Source: Halosimplex salinum
GTDB taxonomy: Archaea; Halobacteriota; Halobacteria; Halobacteriales; Haloarculaceae
Reading direction: 5' to 3'
DNA: 64,000 nt
Assembly (NCBI RefSeq): GCF_003730195.1
Contig: NZ_QWGG01000002.1
Location: 310,001-374,000, forward strand
The stretch's first letter is position 1. Each line of letters begins with the position of its first letter. Under the pieces are notes generated by a model, which was given only the letters and a program-made list of their open reading frames with translations, searched no databases and was not told the origin of the DNA. This document shows positions 32,911 to 40,680 of this stretch, piece by piece. The position numbers and the translations under genes are program-made.

Positions 32911-34257
32911 ATGAGTCGACAGACCAGACGAGCGTTCCTCGGCACCGTCGGGGCACTGTCCGTCACCGGTTGCCTCTCGTCGTTCCGCTCCGGCGACACG
33001 GATTCACCGGACCGCGACGGCGTCTCGACGGACGACCCGCTCACCAACGGCACCGGCACCGCCACCGCCTCGCCGAGTCCCGACGAGACGGCGACCGCAC
33101 CGAACGGCACGGACGCGTCGACCGCGACCGCCACGCCGACGAGTGCGCTCGACCTCCCGGGCGAACAGCTCGACGACTTCGAGCGCTTCGACCGCTGGTT
33201 CGTCCTGAGCGACCAGGGGGAGCTCTCGGCGGAGACGAGCGACCCCTACGACGGGAGCCAGTCCGCGCGCGTCGAGTCACAGAGCGGCGACGCCTTCGGC
33301 GGCGTCTACACGGCGTTCGACGAACCGCAGGACTTCTCGGACCGGAACCTCTCGCTGGCGGTCAAGCTCTCGAAGCCGGAGATCGCGAAGATATCCGTGG
33401 CTCTGCTCGCGCCCGACCGCGGGAACATGGTCAGGATGATGCGCACGATGCCCGGCCCGACCGACCGCTGGGTCCGCGTCGACTTCGGGACGACGAAGGT
33501 CGAACGCGACCCCGACCTCTCGAAGGTCCAGGAGATCCGCATCGTCTGCCGCCGGCGCGGCGGCGTCGAGGAACCGGTCGAGTTCGCCGTCGACGACCTG
33601 CGCGCCGTGGAACGGCCGCAGAAAGGCCGTGTCATGCTGACCTTCGACGACGCCCACGAGAGCCACTACGAGACGGCGTTCCCCGCGATGCAGGAGTACG
33701 GCCTGCCGGGCGTCGAGGGCGTCATCGCGGCGGCCGTCGACAACAAGGATCGGCTCGACGTCGGGATGATGCGCGAGATGCGCGACGCCGGCTGGGACAT
33801 GGCCTCGCATCCGGTCACCCGCGGGCGACTCCTCACGGAGTTCTCGGAGGCCAAGCAGAAACAGCGCATCGAGGACAACAAGCAGTTCCTCGACCGGAAC
33901 GGGTTCCGCGAGGGCGCTCGGCACTTCCTCACCCCCCAGAACATGGTCGGGCCGAACACCTACGACCTCGTCCGCGAGCACCACGAGTCGCTGTTCACCT
34001 TCGGCGGCATGCCCAACGGCCTCTCCCCGACGACGACGTACAACTTCGGCCGCATCAACGGCACTAACCCGAGTGCAGTCCAGAAATACGTCGACTACGC
34101 CGAGCAGTACGGCCAGCTCGTCGTCCTGAACCACCACGCGATCGGCCCGGATGGGATCTCCGAGTCGGACTTCCGCTCCACCCTGGAGTACGTCGACCAG
34201 GCGGACGTCGAGGTCGTCACCGCGTCGGACCTCCTGGACGGCGACCTCGCGCCGTGA
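32911..34257 (+). CDS. Tat lipoprotein with NodB-like deacetylase domain (paralog of 20322-21692)
   Basis: The protein has 448 residues and begins MSRQTRRAFLGTVGALSVTGC, with Tat RR and lipobox C21. A Ser/Thr/Asp linker runs to about residue 75. It has a beta-rich region with DPYDGSQSARVES and a deacetylase domain with MLTFDDAHESHYE, WDMASHPVTRG and LVVLNHHAIG. As in its paralog, the second metal His of motif 2 is absent (SHPVTR). It presumably trims N- or O-acetyl groups of an extracellular polymer, or binds it without catalysis. It is monocistronic: its own dyad lies upstream and a 332-nt gap follows. Confidence 0.87.
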   Translation: MSRQTRRAFLGTVGALSVTGCLSSFRSGDTDSPDRDGVSTDDPLTNGTGTATASPSPDETATAPNGTDASTATATPTSALDLPGEQLDDFERFDRWFVLSDQGELSAETSDPYDGSQSARVESQSGDAFGGVYTAFDEPQDFSDRNLSLAVKLSKPEIAKISVALLAPDRGNMVRMMRTMPGPTDRWVRVDFGTTKVERDPDLSKVQEIRIVCRRRGGVEEPVEFAVDDLRAVERPQKGRVMLTFDDAHESHYETAFPAMQEYGLPGVEGVIAAAVDNKDRLDVGMMREMRDAGWDMASHPVTRGRLLTEFSEAKQKQRIEDNKQFLDRNGFREGARHFLTPQNMVGPNTYDLVREHHESLFTFGGMPNGLSPTTTYNFGRINGTNPSAVQKYVDYAEQYGQLVVLNHHAIGPDGISESDFRSTLEYVDQADVEVVTASDLLDGDLAP

Positions 34258-34416
34258 CCCCCGTTCGAGACGGCTTCAGTACTGTCCTCGGCCCCCGCGG
34301 TCCCCGAAGTCATCTCCACCGGCCCGGAAGCCGACCCCACCGGGCCCGCAGTCGAACGGTGCGCCGTCGCGGGGGACGGTCCGACCGAAGGCCGGCGGTT
34401 CCTGTCCCGCCGTTCC

Positions 34417-34433
34417 CTTATCAGACGCATAAG
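34417..34433 (+). promoter_or_regulatory. 17-bp dyad promoter motif (flippase)
   Basis: CTTATCAGACGCATAAG. It ends 32 nt before GTG 34466 of the leader ORF, and 156 nt before the flippase start. Confidence 0.7.
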
Positions 34434-34465
34434 AAAGGCGGCTCCGGCGCCACGTTTCCGTATCC

Positions 34466-34588
34466 GTGAACGTCGCCAGCCACGGCGGGGCCCAGAGCGC
34501 TCGCGCGCCCGTCGACCGTCGCGTCGCGCCCGGTCGAGCCGCTCCCGCCGAGACTGGTCGCTCCGATCCGGTCCCGGGGTGGTCGTAG
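34466..34588 (+). CDS. Putative 40-codon leader ORF of the flippase
   Basis: It starts at GTG 34466 and its TAG (34586-34588) is separated by one base from the flippase GTG (34590). The peptide is Arg/Ala/Pro-rich with no recognised domain. Its placement at motif distance is the main support. Confidence 0.4.
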   Translation: MNVASHGGAQSARAPVDRRVAPGRAAPAETGRSDPVPGWS

Positions 34589-34589
34589 C

Positions 34590-36143
34590 GTGGACCGGAG
34601 CATCCTCAGCGGGTTCCTGTCGATCGCGAGCGCGAAAGCGATCTCGCTCGTGATGGGCATCCTCACGACGCCCGTCCTGTATCAGCTGCTCGGGCCCCGC
34701 CGGATCGGCATCTTCGGCACCGTCGTCTCGGTGCAGGCCCTGTTCATGATCTTCGTGAGCGCCGGCGTCACCGACGGCGTCCGCAAGTACGTGGCCGAGG
34801 ACCGCGACCGCGACCGCTGGGAGGGAGCGGTCGTCGGCTTCTACTTCCGGCTGGCGCTCCTCCTCGCGGCGGCCGGCGCCCTCCTCATGTTCTCGGCGAC
34901 GCACTTCGGGCTCGTCGGGACGGTGTTCGGCCAGGCATACGAGCCGCTGTTCTACCTGCTGGTCGTCGGCGTCTTCGCCGCGCAGTTCTGGGGCTACGCC
35001 CGCCGGACGCTCATGGGGTTCGGCCTCGAACGCTACTCGGAGCCGCTGAAGGTGTTCAACCACGGCCTCTTCGTCGGTCTCGCGCTCCCGCTGGTCGCGC
35101 TGGGGTTCGGCGCGGCGGGCGCGCTCGCGGGACGCGTCTTCTCGGGCCTCGTCGCCGCCGTCGTCGGGCTCGCCATCATCGCGCGGAAGGTCTCGCTCCG
35201 CGGCGCGACGGCGTCGCCCGACTGGCTCCCCCGCCGGGAGATGCTGACGTTCAACTCGCTGACGATCCTCCTCATGTTCCTGATGATGTCGCTGTACCAC
35301 GTCGACGTCGTCATGCTGCAGGTCCTCGTCGGCGGGGCCGCCGTCGGCTACTACAAGGGCGCGCTCACCCTCGCGGAGTTCCTCTGGATGGTGCCGCTGA
35401 TGATCCAGTCCGTGTTCGTCCACTCGATGTCGGAGCTGTGGTCGAACGACCGCGTCGACCGGATCAACGAGATCGCGGCCCGAACCACCCGCTACACGCT
35501 CCTTCTGACGGCGCTGATGGGCCTCGGACTCGTCGCGCTCGCCGACGTGGCGGTCCCGACGTACCTCGGGAGCGAGTACGCCCCGGCGGTGACGCCGCTC
35601 GTCCTGCTGGTCCCCGGCGCCGTCGGCTTCGCGCTCGCGCGCCCGCTTCTCGCCATCGAACAGGGGAAAGGCGACCTGCGCTACCCTATCGCCGCGACCG
35701 GCGCGAGCGCGGTCGTCAACGCCCTGCTCAACCTGGCGCTCATCCCGCGCTTCGGGATGCGCGGCGCGGCGGTCGCCACCAGCGTCGGCTACGCGTCGAT
35801 GTTCGGCTTCCACCTCTGGAGCGCCCGTCGGGTCGGCTTCCAGCCGCTGGCGGACCTCCGGGTCGGGCGCGTCGTCGCCACCGTCGCTCTCGCGGCCGGT
35901 CCGATCCTCGCCCTCCCGCGGTTCGTCACCGCCGACCTGGTCGTCCCGGCCGTCGGCGTCTCGCTCCCCCTCTCGCTGTTCGTCGTGCCGCCCGCGGGCC
36001 TGCTCGTCTTCCTGACGATCGCGTACCTCACCGGCGCGGTCGGCGTCGGCGAGACGGTCGACGTCCTCGCGTCCTGCCCGGACCCGCTCGGCACCGTCGG
36101 GCGTCGCCTCCGTCGGCGGTTCCCCGAGCGCACCGCGAGCTAA
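34590..36143 (+). CDS. Wzx-type flippase (second copy)
   Basis: The protein has 517 residues with about 14 helices. It starts MDRSILSGFLSIASAKAISLVMGILTTP and has the even helix spacing of PST/MOP flippases, with basic loops after helices 3 and 6 (EDRDRDRW, YARRTLMGFGLERYSEP). It would export lipid-linked glycan repeats. Sequence similarity to the 12104-13615 flippase is low outside general family features. The start GTG 34590 follows the leader ORF. Downstream lie a cytosolic deacetylase and an LMW phosphatase under a separate dyad. Confidence 0.9.
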   Translation: MDRSILSGFLSIASAKAISLVMGILTTPVLYQLLGPRRIGIFGTVVSVQALFMIFVSAGVTDGVRKYVAEDRDRDRWEGAVVGFYFRLALLLAAAGALLMFSATHFGLVGTVFGQAYEPLFYLLVVGVFAAQFWGYARRTLMGFGLERYSEPLKVFNHGLFVGLALPLVALGFGAAGALAGRVFSGLVAAVVGLAIIARKVSLRGATASPDWLPRREMLTFNSLTILLMFLMMSLYHVDVVMLQVLVGGAAVGYYKGALTLAEFLWMVPLMIQSVFVHSMSELWSNDRVDRINEIAARTTRYTLLLTALMGLGLVALADVAVPTYLGSEYAPAVTPLVLLVPGAVGFALARPLLAIEQGKGDLRYPIAATGASAVVNALLNLALIPRFGMRGAAVATSVGYASMFGFHLWSARRVGFQPLADLRVGRVVATVALAAGPILALPRFVTADLVVPAVGVSLPLSLFVVPPAGLLVFLTIAYLTGAVGVGETVDVLASCPDPLGTVGRRLRRRFPERTAS

Positions 36144-36176
36144 CCGCCCATCAGGCGGCGAGACAGTTGCGCGGCG

Positions 36177-36193
36177 CTTACCTGAGACATAAC
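36177..36193 (+). promoter_or_regulatory. 17-bp dyad promoter motif (deacetylase/phosphatase operon)
   Basis: CTTACCTGAGACATAAC, ending 28 nt before ATG 36222 of a leader ORF. Confidence 0.65.
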
Positions 36194-36221
36194 AATGGCG
36201 TCACGGGGCCGGTGTTCGGTC

Positions 36222-36383
36222 ATGACGCCGACCGAACGGGCGCAGTCGCGGTGGCCCCGCTCGCGAGTGACGGGCCGGACGCCCGCCGCGCGACCGACGG
36301 ACTGGACTGCCTCCGCGCGACTGACGGGCCGGACGGCCGCGACGCGACCGACAGCGACCGCTCGCGCCGCGCGGAGGCGGTGA
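36222..36383 (+). CDS. Putative 53-codon leader ORF over a 27-bp minisatellite
   Basis: It starts at ATG 36222, 28 nt after the dyad. Its TGA (36381-36383) overlaps the main start as GTGA (36380-36383). The peptide is Arg/Thr/Ala-rich because most of it is encoded by four 27-bp repeats. Its length would change with repeat number without changing the frame. Confidence 0.4.
   Translation: MTPTERAQSRWPRSRVTGRTPAARPTDWTASARLTGRTAATRPTATARAARRR
36263..36370. repeat. 27-bp tandem repeat, four copies
   Basis: Copies start at 36263, 36290, 36317 and 36344 with the core GCGACTGACGGGCCGGAC. In the frame of the deacetylase it would encode degenerate 9-residue repeats (ATDGPD-like), which suggests that frame upstream of 36380 is not true protein. 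Confidence 0.85.
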
Positions 36384-37318
36384 CCGTGGGGACGCTCGTG
36401 CTCTCGCTCGACGCCGAGCTCGCCTGGGGCTTTCACGACGTCGACCCGCCCGCCGAGCGGATCGCGGACGCGCGCCGCGGCTGGCGACGGCTGGTCGCGC
36501 TGTTCGACCGCTACGAGGCGCCTGCCACCTGGGCGGTCGTCGGACACCTCCTGCTGGACGACTGTGAGGAACCGCACCGAGACCACCCGGCCGGCGCCCG
36601 ACCGTGCGACGCAGCGCCCGGGAGCGACGGCGCCCGGTCGCTCTCGTCGGATCGGGCGTGGTACGGCCGCGACCTCGTCGAGGCGGTCCGCGAAGCCGGC
36701 GCAGACCACGAGATCGCCGGCCACGGGTTCACGCACGTCCACTTCGACCACGAGCGGATGACGCGGCCGTTCGCCCGCCGGGAGGTCGAGCGCACGCGCG
36801 ACGCGGCCGCGGCCGTCGGCTGCGACCTCGATTCGTTCGTCTTCCCCGTCAACGAGGTGGGCTACCGCGACCTGCTGGCCGGGGCCGACTTCGGCTGTTA
36901 CCGCGGTCGCGCGCCGACCGCCGACCGGACGGCCGCGGACCGCCGCGTCCGGAAGGCCGCCGGCGCGCTGCTCGACCGCGGTCACGCCCCGCTGGTACGC
37001 CCGCGGGTCGACGAATACGGGCTCGTGAACGTCCCCGCGTCGATGTACCTCTTCGACGGGCTCGGCCCCGTCACCGGGGCGGCCGCGGCGCTGCACGACG
37101 ACCCGGTCGCGAACCGGGCCGAGCGCGGCGTCGACGCCGCGGCCGAAGACGGCGGCGTCTGCCACCTGTGGTTCCACCCGCACAACCTGACCGACCCCGC
37201 CGATTACGCCCGGATCCGACGGGTCCTGAAGCGCGCGGCGGACCATCGCGACGCGGGCGACCTGGAGATCGCGACGATGGGCACTGTCGCCGACCGGACG
37301 CGGAGGGCGGAGTCGTGA
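36380..37318 (+). CDS. Polysaccharide deacetylase family protein, cytosolic type
   Basis: The protein has 312 residues from GTG 36380 (MTVGTLVLSLDAELAWGFHDV). GTG 36212 in the same frame would add a repeat-encoded low-complexity stretch. SLDAELAWG gives the motif 1 acidic residues, and EIAGHGFTHVHFDH gives an intact H-x3-H metal site, unlike the three lipoprotein paralogs. No signal peptide is present, so an intracellular lipid-linked sugar is a likely substrate. The last codon overlaps the phosphatase start (GTGA). The long insert near residues 60-90 is variable and Asp/Arg-rich. Confidence 0.85.
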   Translation: MTVGTLVLSLDAELAWGFHDVDPPAERIADARRGWRRLVALFDRYEAPATWAVVGHLLLDDCEEPHRDHPAGARPCDAAPGSDGARSLSSDRAWYGRDLVEAVREAGADHEIAGHGFTHVHFDHERMTRPFARREVERTRDAAAAVGCDLDSFVFPVNEVGYRDLLAGADFGCYRGRAPTADRTAADRRVRKAAGALLDRGHAPLVRPRVDEYGLVNVPASMYLFDGLGPVTGAAAALHDDPVANRAERGVDAAAEDGGVCHLWFHPHNLTDPADYARIRRVLKRAADHRDAGDLEIATMGTVADRTRRAES

Positions 37319-37929
37319 CGAGCGAACTCCGTACCGTCGCCGGCGAGTACGTCCGCCAGGGGATCGACCGCGCGGCGCGGACGGTCGAACGGACGCGGCT
37401 GCGCGTCGCTCCGTCGCCGCGGCCGCTCGATCCCGAGTCGGCGCTCGCCGACCTCCCCGAGACGCCGCGGATCCTCTTTCTCTGTCACGGGAACATCTGC
37501 CGGAGCCCGCTGGCCGAACGCTACGCGCGAAAGTGCGACGAGGGGAACGCCGCGCGGTTCGACTCCGCGGGGTTCGTGGCCGAGGACGGCCGGACGAGCC
37601 CGACGCAGGCCGTCGACGTGGCCGCGCAGTACGGCGTCGACCTGACGACTCACCGGTCGACCCGCGTCACCGGTGACCTGCTCGACGAGAGCGACCTGGT
37701 GGTCGTGATGGACGTCCGGAACCTGCGTCGCCTGCGGCGGACCTTCCCGGAGCGCTCGGACCGGCCGTACTTCCTGCACGCGTTCACCGACGAGGAAGCG
37801 ATCGCGGTCCCCGACCCGCACGGCGAGGGGTGGCGGGCGTTCGACGACGCCTACCGGTCGGTGACCGCGGCGACCGAGCGCCTCGTCGCCGCGCTGGCCG
37901 AGCCGGAACGCGTCTCCCCGCCCGCTTAG
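37315..37929 (+). CDS. Low-molecular-weight protein tyrosine phosphatase family protein
   Basis: The protein has 204 residues. Its P-loop is FLCHGNICRSP with Cys57 and Arg63 (C-x5-R), and the general-acid Asp is in AVPDPHGEG. A 50-residue N-terminal extension precedes the catalytic domain, unlike typical 150-residue members. In bacterial capsule clusters such enzymes (Wzb) dephosphorylate a tyrosine kinase. No BY-kinase is visible here, so it may serve another phosphoprotein or a phosphosugar. GTG 37315 overlaps the upstream TGA. The stop codon lies inside the dyad motif of the next gene. Confidence 0.9.
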   Translation: MTSELRTVAGEYVRQGIDRAARTVERTRLRVAPSPRPLDPESALADLPETPRILFLCHGNICRSPLAERYARKCDEGNAARFDSAGFVAEDGRTSPTQAVDVAAQYGVDLTTHRSTRVTGDLLDESDLVVVMDVRNLRRLRRTFPERSDRPYFLHAFTDEEAIAVPDPHGEGWRAFDDAYRSVTAATERLVAALAEPERVSPPA

Positions 37930-37941
37930 GACGGCGATAAG
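37925..37941 (+). promoter_or_regulatory. 17-bp dyad promoter motif (ATP-grasp gene)
   Basis: CTTAGGACGGCGATAAG. It overlaps the TAG of the phosphatase gene and ends 30 nt before ATG 37972. Confidence 0.7.
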
Positions 37942-37971
37942 AAAGGCGGTGGCCGCCCGAGGGCGAAGCGA

Positions 37972-39174
37972 ATGTCAGACCGGCAGCGCCGTCCCGACGC
38001 CGTCGTCGTCCCCGCCGACCACGGCGGGAGCAGCCTCGCCTGCATCCGGTCGCTGAGCCGCCTCGGCCTCACCGTGATCGGCGTCGCGTCGAGCGAGTCC
38101 GCCCCGGCGCTCGCCTCCAGACACTGTGACGAGAGCCGCGTCGCGCCCTCGCCGGGGACCGACCTCGACGGGTACCGGGACGCCCTCCTCGACCTCGCCG
38201 ACCGACCGGACGTGCGGACGGTCGTCCCGCTGTACGAACCCGACATCTACGCCCTCGCCGCCGACCGAGCGGCGTTCGCGGACCGCGTGTCGACGCCGTG
38301 GGTCGACAGCGACCGCCTCCGCCGCGCCCAGGACCGCCGCGAGCTGTTCGCGATCGCGGGGGCGGCGGACGTGCCCGTCCCGGAGACGTCGCTCCTGCGC
38401 GAGCGCGAGGACTGGTCGGGCCGTGCGGTGGTCAAACCGCGCTACACCTTCGTGATCGAGGACGGCGGCGTCGCCTATCCCGAGGTACACGTCACCGACC
38501 CCGGCGAGCGACCGGACGTCGAGGCGCTCGTCGACGAGATGGGCCACGAACCGATCGTCCAGTCGCACGTCCCCGACGGCGGCGAGTACGGCTTCTTCGC
38601 CGTCTGCGACGAGGGCGAGCCGGTCCGCACCTTCCAGCACCGGCGGGTCCGTAGTTACAGCTACGACGGCGGTGCGAGCGTCTACCGCGAGGCCGTGGAC
38701 ATTCCCGAACTGGCCGCGGCCGGCCGGAACCTGCTCGCCGCCCTGGACTGGCACGGCCCGGCGATGGTCGAGTTCCGCCGCGACCGGCGTGACGGCCGCT
38801 TCAAGCTGCTCGAGGTCAACCCGCGGTTCTGGGGCTCGCTCCCGCTCGCCGTCGCCGCGGGCGTCGACTTCCCGGCGGTCTACTACCGGCTCGGGACCGG
38901 TGGCTCTGCCGGCGACCGTCCTGCCGACGACTCCGCAGACGACCCCGCCGAGTACGAGACGGGCGTCGGCTGCCACACGCTCCGGGGCGAGGCGAGCTAC
39001 CTCCACAGCGTCCTCAGACACGACCACGACCACGCCGAGCGGCCGTCGCTGGCGCGGGCCGTCGCGTCGGTGGCGCTGTCGGTCGTCCGCCAGCCCAACT
39101 TCGACTACCTCGCCGCTGACGACCCGGCGCCCTTCCTCCGCGACGTCGCGAACCACGCGTTCGGCGACCGGTAG
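37972..39174 (+). CDS. ATP-grasp domain protein
   Basis: The protein has 400 residues. An N-terminal Rossmann-like domain (VVVPADHGGSSLACIRSL) is followed by ATP-grasp elements: VVKPRYTFVIEDGG for nucleotide binding, EPIVQSHVPDGGEYGF, and the Mg-binding FKLLEVNPRFWGSLPLAVAAG. These enzymes ligate a carboxylate to an amine or thiol through an acyl phosphate. In a glycan cluster it may amidate a uronic acid or attach an amino acid; no substrate is shown. The last 60 residues are predicted amphipathic helices (LARAVASVALSVVRQP). It is monocistronic with its own dyad. Confidence 0.87.
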   Translation: MSDRQRRPDAVVVPADHGGSSLACIRSLSRLGLTVIGVASSESAPALASRHCDESRVAPSPGTDLDGYRDALLDLADRPDVRTVVPLYEPDIYALAADRAAFADRVSTPWVDSDRLRRAQDRRELFAIAGAADVPVPETSLLREREDWSGRAVVKPRYTFVIEDGGVAYPEVHVTDPGERPDVEALVDEMGHEPIVQSHVPDGGEYGFFAVCDEGEPVRTFQHRRVRSYSYDGGASVYREAVDIPELAAAGRNLLAALDWHGPAMVEFRRDRRDGRFKLLEVNPRFWGSLPLAVAAGVDFPAVYYRLGTGGSAGDRPADDSADDPAEYETGVGCHTLRGEASYLHSVLRHDHDHAERPSLARAVASVALSVVRQPNFDYLAADDPAPFLRDVANHAFGDR

Positions 39175-39271
39175 CCTGGCGCCGCCGGTCGTCGTTCTGT
39201 CGCCTCGCAGTCCGTGGGTACGTATCAGCAGAAAGGAGCGGCGGGGCGGTCTCGGGTTCGGTGTCCGCCGG

Positions 39272-39466
39272 TCACCGGGGCGGGGACCGCTCGAGTTCGT
39301 CGTCGCGAACGCGCGAGATGTCGATCTCCCAGCGTCCCAGTCCGTCGGCCGCGACCGCCTGGGAGTCGTCCAGATCCACGCCGGCGCGCTCGGCTGAACG
39401 GACGAGCGCGCCGAGCGCCGCCTCGAACTCCTGCCGGTTCTCCGTCGTCGGGTTCCGGGATTGCAT
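39272..39466 (-). CDS. Small acidic hypothetical protein (64 aa)
   Basis: I do not recognise the family. The 64-residue protein is acidic (EFEAALGALVRSAERAGVDLDDSQ, WEIDISRVRDDELE), with the composition of a real haloarchaeal protein, and has a plausible helix followed by a beta strand. ATG 39466 has a good TATA box (TTTTATCC, minus strand, 39490-39497) 23 nt upstream, right for a leaderless transcript. No dyad motif is present, so it is outside the presumed regulon. Confidence 0.7.
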   Translation of the reverse strand: MQSRNPTTENRQEFEAALGALVRSAERAGVDLDDSQAVAADGLGRWEIDISRVRDDELERSPPR

Positions 39467-39489
39467 ACCTTCTCGAAGGCCTTCAGAGG

Positions 39490-39497
39490 GGATAAAA
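39490..39497 (-). promoter_or_regulatory. TATA box of the 64-aa protein gene
   Basis: Minus-strand TTTTATCC at positions -31 to -24 from the ATG at 39466. It serves as a contrast to the dyad promoters because there is no CTTA arm upstream. Confidence 0.5.
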
Positions 39498-39633
39498 CGG
39501 TTCGACCGTCTCGACCGTTGCGTACTGTTTCACCCCCCGAAAACTGGATAATAGAGGCGCGTTCGCGGCCGGTCTCGAACATGGGAGAGGGGTCTCTCCG
39601 GGCGGCCCCGTTGTGCATGCCACTCGGTGGCAC

Positions 39634-39650
39634 GATACGTGCCGCGTAAT
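39634..39650 (+). promoter_or_regulatory. 17-bp dyad promoter motif (lipoprotein)
   Basis: GATACGTGCCGCGTAAT, ending 28 nt before GTG 39679. This spacing selects GTG 39679 over upstream in-frame starts. Confidence 0.6.
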
Positions 39651-39678
39651 AATGATCCACGCGGGGCTACGAGGGTCC

Positions 39679-40377
39679 GTGCAAAATCGAATTCTGACGG
39701 TCGTAGCGATCACCTGTCTCGTCGCGCTCGCCGGTTGCAGCGCGGGGCCGAGTCTCGGCGACACGACGACGCCCGACGAGAACTCGACGCCCACCGCGAC
39801 CGACGCGGCCGCGACCGACACCGACGCGGCCGACGCCGGGACGGACGAGAGCGAGACGGCTTCGACGAGTGCGACCGAAACGTCCTCGGAGACCGCGACG
39901 GCTTCGGCGACCGCGACCGAGACGTCCTCGGAGACCGCGACCGAGACGTCGGAGTCGTGGACGCACCCGGAGCTCCCCAACAAGCCGATGGAGGACAAGA
40001 CCAACGCGTCGTCGGAGCCCCGCATCTCGTCCGTCGAGGTCGTGAACACGGTCGCGTCGGAGACCGGCTCCGGCTACTCGAACTTCGATCTGGCGGTGCA
40101 CGCGAACACCAGCATGCCCCGCGTCGACCCCGCGAGCCACGGGACCGTCGACGGTGAACCGTACTTCCTCGTCTACGTGAACGGCCAGCTCCTGGAGCGC
40201 TCGAAGTACGTCGTCCACGACGAGAACGGGACCTTCGAGATCACGATGCGGAAAGACGGCGGGTTCGACCGCTTCGACGCCGGCGAACTCGATCTCACGG
40301 TCAAGCTCGTCGACCGCGACAGCGAGTACGACGACGTCTACGGCGTCTGGAACGGGTCGGTGCAGTACGCGCCCTGA
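39679..40377 (+). CDS. Sec lipoprotein with Thr/Ser/Glu linker
   Basis: The protein has 232 residues from GTG 39679: MQNRILTVVAITCLVALAGC gives a Sec signal and lipobox C20. A Thr/Asp/Ser/Glu repeat linker (about 30-105, units like ETSSETATAS) leads to a C-terminal beta-rich domain (PRISSVEVVNTVASETGSGY onward) of about 115 residues that I do not recognise. It should be anchored on the outer face. With the start at an upstream ATG the signal peptide would be buried, so the motif-defined GTG makes biological sense. Confidence 0.82.
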   Translation: MQNRILTVVAITCLVALAGCSAGPSLGDTTTPDENSTPTATDAAATDTDAADAGTDESETASTSATETSSETATASATATETSSETATETSESWTHPELPNKPMEDKTNASSEPRISSVEVVNTVASETGSGYSNFDLAVHANTSMPRVDPASHGTVDGEPYFLVYVNGQLLERSKYVVHDENGTFEITMRKDGGFDRFDAGELDLTVKLVDRDSEYDDVYGVWNGSVQYAP

Positions 40378-40423
40378 GAAGGGGCGAGCGTTCGGTCGAT
40401 CGACCGCCGTCGCACCGCGTCCG

Positions 40424-40597
40424 CTACGCGTGGACGAGGTCGCGACACTCGGTGCAGACGGCGAGCTGTCCCCACTCTTCTCCGGTCTCGTACTCGATGA
40501 CGACGTTCGACCGCGGGAGGGGCGTCCCGCAGTCGGGGCAGGTGCCGACGTGGCCGCCGGGTTCTTCGGACGGGTCTGCGTCGGGCGGGGTGGACAT
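40424..40597 (-). CDS. Small zinc-ribbon protein (two CxxC)
   Basis: The protein has 57 residues. CPDCGTPLP and AVCTECRDLVHA supply four cysteines spaced for one zinc ribbon; between them is a short acidic loop (IEYETGEEWGQ). Small CPxCG-type zinc proteins are abundant in haloarchaea, and some influence biofilm or swarming. ATG 40597 is 28 nt from a dyad; an upstream in-frame start at 40663 would place the motif inside the coding region. Confidence 0.8.
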   Translation of the reverse strand: MSTPPDADPSEEPGGHVGTCPDCGTPLPRSNVVIEYETGEEWGQLAVCTECRDLVHA

Positions 40598-40625
40598 ACC
40601 CGGACGTAGCACGCCCGGCGCAATT

Positions 40626-40642
40626 GTTACCGTGTCGGTAAG
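40626..40642 (-). promoter_or_regulatory. 17-bp dyad promoter motif (zinc-ribbon gene)
   Basis: Toward the gene it reads CTTACCGACACGGTAAC, 28 nt from ATG 40597. Confidence 0.7.
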
Positions 40643-40680
40643 CGACGGAGACGGTCGGAGCAATCGGGGGCGGTGACGGG

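Larger units (their letters stand above)
34258..34589. other. Intergenic region with dyad motif and leader ORF
   Basis: The first 150 bases show nothing. Then follow a dyad (34417-34433) and a 40-codon ORF that runs up to the flippase start. Confidence 0.5.

Noticed and set aside
36212..36379. GTG 36212 as start of the cytosolic deacetylase
   Set aside because: It would encode four 9-residue repeats from the 27-bp minisatellite and lies only 18 nt from the dyad. GTG 36380, coupled to the leader stop, begins at the natural start of the domain. It remains a possible alternative.
39613..39678. Upstream ATG start of the lipoprotein at 39613
   Set aside because: It precedes the dyad promoter and would bury the lipobox 42 residues in. 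GTG 39679 gives a normal Sec lipoprotein signal at 28 nt from the motif.
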